Shown in pieces: positions 1 to 5,361 of a stretch of 6,387 bases of DNA. Each line of letters begins with the position of its first letter. Position 1 is the stretch's first letter. Made by a program: the position numbers and the translations under genes. The notes under the pieces were generated by a model. It did no database searches. It saw nothing but the letters and a program-made list of their open reading frames with translations, and was not told the DNA's origin. Source of the DNA: Collinsella aerofaciens (lineage in GTDB: Bacteria > Actinomycetota > Coriobacteriia > Coriobacteriales > Coriobacteriaceae); contig RKAY01000017.1 in the NCBI GenBank assembly GCA_014846205.1, forward strand, positions 1-6,387, in the 5' to 3' direction.

Positions 1-1
1 G

Positions 2-379
2 GGACATGCGCAGACGATCCTCATGTACCCCGTGGCGCAGGCCGATCGTTTGCATGCCGCCATCTCCCAGCAAGATGCCGAGCACCTGCTGAGCCACTAC
101 GACGAGCTGGAGTGCGACACCTTTACCGAGCGCAACAGCTCGCTCGAGGAGACGCACTTTAAGCAGCAGCTCAAGCTGGGTGCGCCCGAGACGGTCCGTG
201 TGGCAAAAACCATGATGCACCGTATCCGCCAGGCCGAGGAAGCAGATAAAAAGCCCAGCTCTTACTACATGCGCGTACTCAAGGAAGCCAAGCGCCGCTC
301 CATCGAGGAGTTCGCCGTGGCCTTGGGCGTCACCGAGGAGGACGCCGAAGCCCGCCTAGCCCAAGCCGCCCTCAACTAA
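2..379 (+). CDS. CarD-like transcriptional regulator, C-terminal part (5' end outside window)
   Basis: The reading frame is open from the left edge to a TAA stop at 377-379, so the gene is 5'-truncated by the window. The ATG at 23 lies inside the conserved stretch and is probably not the start. Visible residues begin GHAQTILMYPVAQADRL, which resembles the end of the CarD/CdnL N-terminal Tudor-like domain (a hydrophobic strand, then a 'vPv.nad.l' type motif). The rest is an all-helical region: an ERN segment, then KLGAPETVRVAKTMMHRIRQ, then an Lys/Arg-rich helix ending RSIEEFAVALGVTEEDAE. This order fits the CarD C-terminal helical domain (Arg after the middle loop, 'G...e.a.v...L', 'S....mL..A...l..El.l..g.t'). 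Family knowledge: CarD proteins bind the RNA polymerase beta subunit and affect open-complex stability at promoters, notably for rRNA genes. The family call rests on pattern similarity only. The alternative is an unrelated helical protein. Confidence 0.6.
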   Translation, partial: GHAQTILMYPVAQADRLHAAISQQDAEHLLSHYDELECDTFTERNSSLEETHFKQQLKLGAPETVRVAKTMMHRIRQAEEADKKPSSYYMRVLKEAKRRSIEEFAVALGVTEEDAEARLAQAALN

Positions 380-384
380 CCTGC

Positions 385-427
385 CAAAACCACCACAAAG
401 GGGACAGGCACCTTTGTGGTGGTTTTC
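385..427. repeat. 43-bp dispersed repeat, copy 1; hairpin with terminator-like ends
   Basis: A perfect 16-bp inverted repeat lies six bases after the carD-like stop. The left arm AAAACCACCACAAAGG is at 386-401, the loop GGACAGGCA at 402-410, and the right arm CCTTTGTGGTGGTTTT at 411-426. With one flanking C on each side, 43 bases are identical to 1084-1126. Because the stem starts with AAAA and ends with TTTT, either strand gives a stable stem closed by a U-run, so it could act as an intrinsic terminator in both directions. Here it separates two co-directional genes and would terminate the upstream transcript. The exact duplication, loop included, suggests a dispersed repeat family rather than a terminator that arose independently. 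Confidence 0.85.
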
Positions 428-468
428 TTGTTCTAGTAGTATTCATCCTTATCGACACCTACGAACAC

Positions 469-474
469 AAGGAG
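469..474 (+). promoter_or_regulatory. Shine-Dalgarno site for the HD hydrolase gene
   Basis: AAGGAG lies six bases before the ATG at 481. It is a near-consensus ribosome binding site and fixes the start of the HD-domain gene. Confidence 0.85.
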
Positions 475-480
475 TCTGTC

Positions 481-1080
481 ATGGCAGAGCTGCTTACCGC
501 CGGAATCACCCGAGATCGCGCGTTCGAACTGCTCAACGAGCACAACAAGGACCCGTTCCACATCACCCACGGCGAGACGGTCGAGGGCACCATGCGCTAC
601 TTTGCGCGCGAGTTCGACCCCGAGAACGAGGAGTTCTGGGGCATCGTCGGCCTGCTGCACGACCTGGATTGGGAGGAGCATGAGGACGATCCCATGAACC
701 ACACCATCTATGCTGCTGAGATCCTCAAGGGCGAGGGCGCTTCGCCCGAGCTCATTCGCGCTATCCAGACGCACACGTCCGACTTCAACTCCTCGCTGCC
801 CAAACCCGAGCTGCAGATGGAGAAAATCCTTTTTGCCTGCGACGAGCTCACCGGCCTGATCGGAGCCGCCGTCATCATGCGCCCGAGCAAGAGCGTCATG
901 GACTTTACGACCAAATCGCTCAAGAAGAAGTTCAAGGACAAGCGCTTTGCCGCCGGCTGCTCGCGCGACGTGATTTCGCAGGGCGCCGAGATGCTGGGTT
1001 GGGAGCTTCCCGAGCTCTTCGACCACACCATCGCCGCCATGCAGTCTTTCGCGCCCGATCGCGATACCTTCCAAGCTTAA
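481..1080 (+). CDS. HD-superfamily phosphohydrolase (COG2316-like), 199 aa
   Basis: This is a small cytoplasmic metal-dependent phosphohydrolase-like protein. The HD signature is visible in order: His30 in ITHGETV, the His60-Asp61 pair in GLLHDLDWEE, His74 in PMNHTIYAAE, His98 in IQTHTSD, and Asp121 in ACDELTGLI. These are the metal-binding positions expected of the family. The segment ADEL/CDELTGLIGAA, then RPSK, then KSLKKKFKDKRFAAG (about 119-159) is typical of the uncharacterised COG2316 group of predicted HD hydrolases, whose members are about this length. No signal peptide or membrane segment is seen. The substrate is unknown. Many HD proteins act on nucleotides or phosphomonoesters, but nothing here identifies the target. 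The start is well supported by AAGGAG six bases upstream. Hairpin repeats sit on both sides (385-427 and 1084-1126), so it is probably a single-gene transcript. It converges with proA. Confidence 0.88.
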   Translation: MAELLTAGITRDRAFELLNEHNKDPFHITHGETVEGTMRYFAREFDPENEEFWGIVGLLHDLDWEEHEDDPMNHTIYAAEILKGEGASPELIRAIQTHTSDFNSSLPKPELQMEKILFACDELTGLIGAAVIMRPSKSVMDFTTKSLKKKFKDKRFAAGCSRDVISQGAEMLGWELPELFDHTIAAMQSFAPDRDTFQA

Positions 1081-1083
1081 CAT

Positions 1084-1126
1084 CAAAACCACCACAAAGG
1101 GGACAGGCACCTTTGTGGTGGTTTTC
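1084..1126. repeat. 43-bp dispersed repeat, copy 2; bidirectional terminator candidate
   Basis: Identical over 43 bases to 385-427. The left arm AAAACCACCACAAAGG is at 1085-1100, the loop GGACAGGCA at 1101-1109, and the right arm at 1110-1125. It occupies most of the 59-base space between the HD gene stop (ends 1080, +) and the proA stop (1140, -). A 16-bp stem with an A-run before it and a U-run after it on both strands is the expected layout of a shared terminator for two convergent genes. The terminator role is inferred from structure and position. The repeat identity is read directly. Confidence 0.85.
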
Positions 1127-1139
1127 GTTTACGAGGGGT

Positions 1140-2426
1140 TTAGGGGCGAACCTGGCCGGTGCCGCGGAGCTTGTATTTGTAGGTGGTGAGGGCCTCGGCG
1201 GCGAAGGGGCCGCGAGCGTGGAGCTTTTGGGTCGAGATGCCGATCTCGGCACCCAGTCCAAACTCGCCGCCGTCAGTGAAGCGCGTGCTGGCGTTGGCAT
1301 ACACGGCCGAGGCATCGATTGCATCCAGGAAGCGCTCGCAGGCGTCCGCGTCCTCGGCGATGATGGCCTCGGAATGCATGGTGCCATAGCGGTTGATGTG
1401 CGCGATGGCCTCGTCCTCGTTCGCAACGACCTTCACGCTCATCTCGAGCGCAAGGTACTCGCGGCCCCAATCCTCCTCGGTCGCGGCCACATAGTCGTCG
1501 CCCTCGGCAAGACCGGCGTCGGCGCATGCGGCGCACGTGGCCTCGTCGCCGTGAATAAGCACGTCGTGGTCGTGCAGCACAGCCACGGCCGCAGGCAAAA
1601 ACGCGTCGGCCACGGCGCGATCCACAAGCAGCGACTCGGCAGCATTGCACACGCCCACGCGCTGCGTCTTGGCATTGACGATAATATTGAGCGCCTTATC
1701 AAAGTCGGCGGATTCATGCACGTAGATGTGGCAGTTGCCCGTGCCCGTCTCGATCACCGGAACGAGCGACTCGCGCACGCAGCGCTGGATCAGGCCCGCA
1801 CCGCCACGCGGAATGAGCACATCGACAATACCGCGGAGCTTCATGAGCTCGCCGGTGGCCTCGCGGTCGGTAGACTCGATCATCGATACGGCCTCGCGCG
1901 GGAAGCCTTGGGCTTCAAGCGCATCGGCCAGCAGCTCGGCAATCATGGCGCACGAGTGATAGGCCAGAGAACCGCCGCGCAGGATGCAGGCGTTGCCGGT
2001 GCGGATGCAGATGCCCGCGGCGTCGGCCGTCACGTTGGGGCGCGCCTCGTAGACCATGGCAACCAGACCCAGCGGCACACTCACGCGCGTAAGGTCCACG
2101 CCACTCGCAAGCACACGGTGGTCGAGCACGCGGCCGACGGGATCGGGCAGATTGGCAAGCTTCTCCAGGCCGCCGGCCATGCCCTCGACGCGCTCGGGCG
2201 TCAGCAGAAGACGGTCGAGGAGCCCTGCCGAGGTGCCCGCATCGCGCGCGGCGGACATATCGAGTTCGTTGGCGGCAATAATGGAATCGGCACCATCGCG
2301 CAGCGCCGCGGCCATGGCGCGCACGGCCTCCTGGCGCTGGGCATCGCTCGCCGTGGCAAGCGCGCCCGAAGCGGCCTTGGCGGCAACAGCAAGATCGTGG
2401 ACATACGTGGCTATATCGACCGACAT
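1140..2426 (-). CDS. proA: Glutamate-5-semialdehyde dehydrogenase (gamma-glutamyl phosphate reductase)
   Basis: ProA catalyses the second step of proline synthesis: NADPH-dependent reduction of L-glutamyl 5-phosphate to glutamate 5-semialdehyde, which cyclises to pyrroline-5-carboxylate. The 428-residue product matches the usual family length. Visible motifs are MVYEARPNVT at 124-133, VIETGTGNCHIYV at 224-236, the catalytic Cys260 in QRVGVCNAAES, the family signature from Val334 to Ile355 (AIAHINRYGTMHSEAI), and TDGGEFGLGAEIGIST at 384-399. The fold is that of aldehyde dehydrogenases, cytoplasmic. The ATG at 2424-2426 is preceded, on the minus strand, by GAAAGGG ending six bases before it, a reasonable ribosome binding site. 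It is divergent from the S33 hydrolase and separated from its partner proB by that gene. The 3' end faces the shared hairpin repeat at 1084-1126. No broken or missing key residue is seen. Confidence 0.97.
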   Translation of the reverse strand: MSVDIATYVHDLAVAAKAASGALATASDAQRQEAVRAMAAALRDGADSIIAANELDMSAARDAGTSAGLLDRLLLTPERVEGMAGGLEKLANLPDPVGRVLDHRVLASGVDLTRVSVPLGLVAMVYEARPNVTADAAGICIRTGNACILRGGSLAYHSCAMIAELLADALEAQGFPREAVSMIESTDREATGELMKLRGIVDVLIPRGGAGLIQRCVRESLVPVIETGTGNCHIYVHESADFDKALNIIVNAKTQRVGVCNAAESLLVDRAVADAFLPAAVAVLHDHDVLIHGDEATCAACADAGLAEGDDYVAATEEDWGREYLALEMSVKVVANEDEAIAHINRYGTMHSEAIIAEDADACERFLDAIDASAVYANASTRFTDGGEFGLGAEIGISTQKLHARGPFAAEALTTYKYKLRGTGQVRP

Positions 2427-2470
2427 GGGCGGCCCTTTCTCTTAGTAGTTTGCCCACCATGGTAGCCGAT

Positions 2471-2501
2471 TTGTGCATGCCCTCGCGCGCGGCGGTAGAA
2501 T
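2471..2501 (+). promoter_or_regulatory. Candidate sigma-70 type promoter for the S33 hydrolase gene
   Basis: In the 113-base divergent spacer, TAGAAT (2496-2501) matches five of six bases of the -10 consensus. TTGTGC (2471-2476) is the best -35 candidate, though the 19-base spacing is longer than the ideal 17. The predicted transcription start near 2508 leaves a leader of about 30 bases before the ATG at 2540. This is a visual match only. I found no convincing counterpart for proA on the minus strand. Confidence 0.3.
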
Positions 2502-2528
2502 TGGTCAACCCGAAACACCGCAACGAAC

Positions 2529-2533
2529 GGAAG
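2529..2533 (+). promoter_or_regulatory. Shine-Dalgarno-like site that decides the hydrolase start
   Basis: GGAAG lies six bases before the ATG at 2540. Upstream in-frame starts (TTG at 2450, ATG at 2459) would add up to 30 residues with no family resemblance and would overlap the candidate -10 box, so the ATG at 2540 is preferred. Confidence 0.6.
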
Positions 2534-2539
2534 TACCGC

Positions 2540-3958
2540 ATGGCCCTCATCACTTCGTACCACGTCCCCGGCCTCTATGTCGAGGACCACAGCATCGACG
2601 TCCCCTTGGATTGGCGCGGCCTGGAGCCAATGCTGTTGGCCGTCGGCAGCACCATGCGCCGCGGCGCCATACCGGCGCCCATCGCCGGCGCGCCCGAGAG
2701 CATCAAGCTTTTCTACCGCGTGGTCTGCGCGCCCGACCGCATCAACGACGATCTGCCGCTCCTCCTCTTTTTGCAGGGCGGCCCCGGTGGCGAAAGCCCA
2801 CGTCCGCTGTCGCCCACCAGCGATGGCTGGATCGAGGAGGCCGTCAAGCACTTCCGCGTCGTGCTGCCCGACCAGCGCGGTACCGGGCGCAGCAGCTGTG
2901 TAGACGGGTGCACGATTGCCGCACTGGGCGAGCGCGCCGAAGCGGCAGGCTCCGATGCGGCCCGCTCGCAGGCGGACTTCCTCAAGCGTCACCTCGCCAG
3001 CTCCATTGTGCGCGATTTTGAGTACCTGCGCCTGGTGGGCTTTGGCGGCAAGCCCTGGGTCACGCTCGGCCAGAGCTACGGCGGCTTTTTGACGTTGAGC
3101 TATCTGTCACTCTTCCCCGAGGGCGTGGCGGCAAGCTTTACCTGCGGCGGCAATCCGCACGTGCCGGCGAGCGCCAGCGAGGTCTACGCGCACACCTTCC
3201 CGCGCATGGCCGCCAAGACGCAGCAGTATTACGACCGCTACCCCGCCGACGTCGAGCGCGTGGCGGCTCTTGCCGACGCGCTTGAGGAGCAGAAGCCCGT
3301 GCTGCCCGACGGCTCGCCAATGACGGTGGAGCGCCTGCAACTTATGGGCAGCGACTTTGGCATGAAGCCAAGCTTTGAGCGCATGCACTGGATTATCGAC
3401 CATGCTTTTGTTGACGGCGATGGCACGCTGAGCTGCGGATCCTCGGTATCCGACAGCTTTTTGATACGCGCCTTCGAGCGCACCAACACGTGTACAAACC
3501 CGCTGTACTGGACACTGCAGGAGTTCATCTACGCCGACGGCGACACCATGCCCATTCGCTGGGCCGCGGCAGAAGAGAAGGCACACCGTGCCGAGTTCGA
3601 CACGCTCGCGCGCCCGCTCATGTTTACCGGCGAGGCCATGTTCCCGTGGATGTTTGAGCAGATGCCCGAACTTAAGCCCTTCAAGCCCGCGATGGACCTG
3701 CTAATGGAAGACACGAGCTGGGACAAGATCTACGACCCACAGCGCCTAGCCTGCAACGAGGTGCCGCTCCAGGCCGCCGTGTATTTCGACGACATGTACG
3801 TCGATTCGGGTCTGCAGCTCGACACGCTCAGCCGCGTGGGCAACTCGCATGCCTGGGTGACGAACGAGTTTGAACACGATGGCCTGCACGGCAGCGTGGT
3901 GTTCAAGCACCTCTTCGACGAAGCCTTCAACCGCGGAGACTTGCGCCAGATCTTCTAG
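2540..3958 (+). CDS. Alpha/beta hydrolase, peptidase family S33 (prolyl aminopeptidase-like)
   Basis: The product has 472 residues from the ATG at 2540 to a TAG stop at 3956-3958. It is a serine hydrolase of the alpha/beta fold. Motifs in order: LLLFLQGGPGGESPR at 74-88, the oxyanion-hole GGPG of S33 enzymes; LPDQRGTGRSS at 109-119, typical of prolyl aminopeptidases; GQSYGGF at 177-183, the nucleophile elbow with Ser179; an Asp-rich segment VYFDDMYVDSG at 414-424, likely to hold the catalytic Asp; and EHDGLHG at 445-451, with His450 the probable catalytic His. The middle (about 205-360) is the variable cap domain that sets specificity. No signal peptide is visible (the N-terminus MALITSYHVPGLYVEDH is not hydrophobic enough), so it is probably cytoplasmic. 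Family members usually release N-terminal proline or other residues from short peptides; the substrate here is inferred. Its position between proA and proB fits a proline-recovery role but does not prove it. Other S33-like esterases cannot be excluded. Confidence 0.88.
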   Translation: MALITSYHVPGLYVEDHSIDVPLDWRGLEPMLLAVGSTMRRGAIPAPIAGAPESIKLFYRVVCAPDRINDDLPLLLFLQGGPGGESPRPLSPTSDGWIEEAVKHFRVVLPDQRGTGRSSCVDGCTIAALGERAEAAGSDAARSQADFLKRHLASSIVRDFEYLRLVGFGGKPWVTLGQSYGGFLTLSYLSLFPEGVAASFTCGGNPHVPASASEVYAHTFPRMAAKTQQYYDRYPADVERVAALADALEEQKPVLPDGSPMTVERLQLMGSDFGMKPSFERMHWIIDHAFVDGDGTLSCGSSVSDSFLIRAFERTNTCTNPLYWTLQEFIYADGDTMPIRWAAAEEKAHRAEFDTLARPLMFTGEAMFPWMFEQMPELKPFKPAMDLLMEDTSWDKIYDPQRLACNEVPLQAAVYFDDMYVDSGLQLDTLSRVGNSHAWVTNEFEHDGLHGSVVFKHLFDEAFNRGDLRQIF

Positions 3959-4010
3959 CAAAGGAGCGTCCCCACCTGCCGACACAAAAGGAACGTCCCC
4001 AAGTGCCGAG
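3959..4010. repeat. Two tandem copies of a ~25-bp intergenic repeat
   Basis: Unit 1 at 3959-3983 (core AAAGGAGCGTCCCCACCTGCC) and unit 2 at 3986-4010 (core AAAGGAACGTCCCCAAGTGCC) align at a 27-base step with about 20 of 25 positions identical. The first unit starts one base after the hydrolase stop. On the minus strand each reads GGGGACGYTCCTTT, which shares the GGGGAC and CCTTT blocks with the 43-bp hairpin repeat elsewhere in this window. No coding role is apparent. It looks like a member of a short dispersed repeat family. Confidence 0.7.
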
Positions 4011-4044
4011 AACAGCAACATTGCAGGAAGAGGACGGAAAGCGA

Positions 4045-4143
4045 AAACGCCCCTAAGCGAGCAAAGTGACGTGAAAGAGGAGGGCATTGACCTTTTTGGT
4101 CATGCCCGACGATTGAACGTCAGATTGCCGCTTAGGGGCGTTT
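4045..4143. repeat. Nested three-stem inverted repeat (99-base fold-back) between convergent genes
   Basis: Three pairs of arms nest symmetrically. Outer: AAACGCCCCTAAGCG at 4045-4059 with CGCTTAGGGGCGTTT at 4129-4143 (15 bp, perfect). Middle: TGACGT at 4067-4072 with ACGTCA at 4117-4122 (6 bp). Inner: GGGCATTGACC at 4082-4092 with GGTCATGCCC at 4098-4107 (10 bp plus one bulged T), closed by TTTTT. The internal loops are 7x6 and 9x9 bases, so the whole element could fold as one rod. It lies 14 bases downstream of the proB stop and 86 bases after the hydrolase stop. It could be a shared terminator or 3' structure, a structured RNA, or a small non-autonomous mobile repeat. No protein fits it. 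The remaining bases of the spacer (4011-4044) show nothing I recognise. Confidence 0.75.
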
Positions 4144-4157
4144 GCAGCGTCAATTGG

Positions 4158-5285
4158 TTAGGCGAAGACGATTAGATTATCTCGATGGATCGCGGGCTTC
4201 TCGGCCAGGTCTGCCAGCAGACGGTTGCCGGCAATCTGGTCTTGGCGGCGTCCGGCTGCGAGCTCCAGTACGTCCGAATCGGCCTCGGCGATACCCCGGG
4301 CGACAACCATACCGCTCGGATCGCACACGTCGAGCACATCGCCCTCGGCAAACTCGCCATCGACCTCACGAATACCCACCGCAAGCAGGGACGACCCGTG
4401 ACCGACCAGCGCTTTCGCGGCACCGTCATCAACCGTCACCGAGCCGTGGGCCTTGTCGCCCAGCGCGATCCACAGCTTGCGGGGCGCGATGTCCAGGCGC
4501 TCCGCCGGCGGGTCGAACAGCGTACCCACGCTCTCGCCGCGGGCCAGACGCACGAGCGCATCGGGCTCCTCGCCCGAGCAAATCACGCTCTGAATGCCGG
4601 CCGTCATCAAAATGCGGCTCGCACGAATCTTGGTGATCATGCCACCCGTACCCACCGAAGTGGAAGAATCGCCCGCCGAGGCAATGATCTTGGCGTCGAT
4701 CTTATGCACGACCGGGACAAACTCGGCCGTCGGGTCCTCGTGCGGATTGGCGGTGTAGAGGCCGTCGATGTCGGACAGCGTCACGCACAGGTCGGCGGAA
4801 ACCAGGCAGCTCACGAGCGCCGCCAGCGTGTCGTTGTCGCCGAACTTGATCTCATCGACGGTAACGGTGTCGTTCTCGTTGACGACCGGCACCACGCCCA
4901 GCTCCACCAGACGCAGCAGGGCGTCGCGCGCGTGCAGATAGGACGTGCGGCGCGCCGTGTCGTGACGCGTGAGTAGCACGAGCGAGGTGAGCAGATCTCG
5001 TGCATGGAACTCCTCGTCGTAAGCCGACGAGATGATGCACTGACCGGCTGAGGCGCAGGCCTGCAGGCTCGGCAGGTCACCGACCGGCTTGCGGTCGAAG
5101 CCCAGCACGGGATAGCCACAGGCAATGGCGCCCGAACTCACAACGACCAGACGCCAGCCGAGCTTGCGCAGGGCAGCAGCCTGATCGGCAAGCCCGCCGA
5201 TAAACGCGCGGTTGACCTTGCCGTCGGCACCCACCACCGTGGACGAGCCGATCTTTACCACCATCGTTTTATAAGAAGTCGTCAT
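4158..5285 (-). CDS. proB: Glutamate 5-kinase with C-terminal PUA domain
   Basis: ProB phosphorylates the gamma-carboxyl of L-glutamate with ATP, the committed and usually proline-inhibited first step of proline synthesis. The product feeds ProA. The 375-residue protein has the full two-domain layout. The amino-acid kinase domain (about 7-255) shows VVKIGSS at 9-15, VVSSGAI at 48-54, NENDTV at 136-141, FGDND at 148-152, SDIDGLY at 171-177 and GTGGMITKI at 212-220 (the family signature region). The PUA domain (about 268-350) begins RKLWIALGD. It is cytoplasmic. An in-frame TGA sits two codons before the ATG at 5283-5285, so the start can only be this ATG or the ATG at residue 8; I chose the first because it keeps the first beta strand complete. 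Neither has a visible Shine-Dalgarno sequence, unlike the neighbouring genes. It lies 76 bases downstream of the nicotinate phosphoribosyltransferase gene, on the same strand. Confidence 0.97.
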   Translation of the reverse strand: MTTSYKTMVVKIGSSTVVGADGKVNRAFIGGLADQAAALRKLGWRLVVVSSGAIACGYPVLGFDRKPVGDLPSLQACASAGQCIISSAYDEEFHARDLLTSLVLLTRHDTARRTSYLHARDALLRLVELGVVPVVNENDTVTVDEIKFGDNDTLAALVSCLVSADLCVTLSDIDGLYTANPHEDPTAEFVPVVHKIDAKIIASAGDSSTSVGTGGMITKIRASRILMTAGIQSVICSGEEPDALVRLARGESVGTLFDPPAERLDIAPRKLWIALGDKAHGSVTVDDGAAKALVGHGSSLLAVGIREVDGEFAEGDVLDVCDPSGMVVARGIAEADSDVLELAAGRRQDQIAGNRLLADLAEKPAIHRDNLIVFA

Positions 5286-5330
5286 ACGTCAAACCAATCG
5301 AATGCTGAGCGAGCGGGCGGGCGGGCGAGA

Positions 5331-5361
5331 AAATAATCCGTGCTCCTCCGTCGCACGCGGA
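5331..5361 (-). terminator. Weak terminator-like hairpin after the pncB stop
   Basis: Read on the minus strand immediately after the TGA stop, TCCGCGTGC (5361-5353) can pair with GCACGGA (5343-5337), giving seven pairs with a two-base bulge. A U-rich tail TTATTTT follows. The stem is short, so termination would be partial at best. The loop contains GGAGGAG (5349-5343 partly in the arm), a strong ribosome-binding-like sequence with no usual start codon after it. Confidence 0.3.

Noticed and set aside
23..25. ATG as start of the CarD-like gene
   Set aside because: The frame continues upstream to the window edge with family-like residues (GHAQTIL), and there is no ribosome binding site before it.
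428..455. Possible promoter TTGTTC ... TATCGA before the HD gene
   Set aside because: The -10 match is poor, so I could not separate it from chance. A promoter is expected somewhere between the hairpin and 469, but I cannot place it.
433..1110. 225-codon minus-strand frame opposite the HD hydrolase
   Set aside because: It covers the HD gene, whose metal-binding motifs and ribosome site are clear, and it would start inside the hairpin repeat. It is a shadow frame.
999..2465. 488-codon open frame on + opposite proA
   Set aside because: It is antisense to a clearly recognised proA, has low-complexity His/Arg/Gly-rich composition and no family resemblance. Long antisense frames are common in GC-rich genes.
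2450..2539. 30-residue N-terminal extension of the hydrolase from TTG 2450 or ATG 2459
   Set aside because: There is no ribosome site upstream, no family similarity, and it overlaps a candidate -10 box. The ATG at 2540 has GGAAG at good spacing.
3959..4010. CRISPR array
   Set aside because: There are only two imperfect units with a 2-base gap, no spacers of regular length and no cas genes in the window.
3870..4175. 101-codon + frame covering the repeat spacer
   Set aside because: It starts inside the hydrolase gene and runs through repeats and the nested palindrome. It has Ser/Thr-rich nonspecific composition and no ribosome site.
5315..5325. G-quadruplex in the proB leader
   Set aside because: Only three GGG runs are present, while a canonical intramolecular quadruplex needs four.
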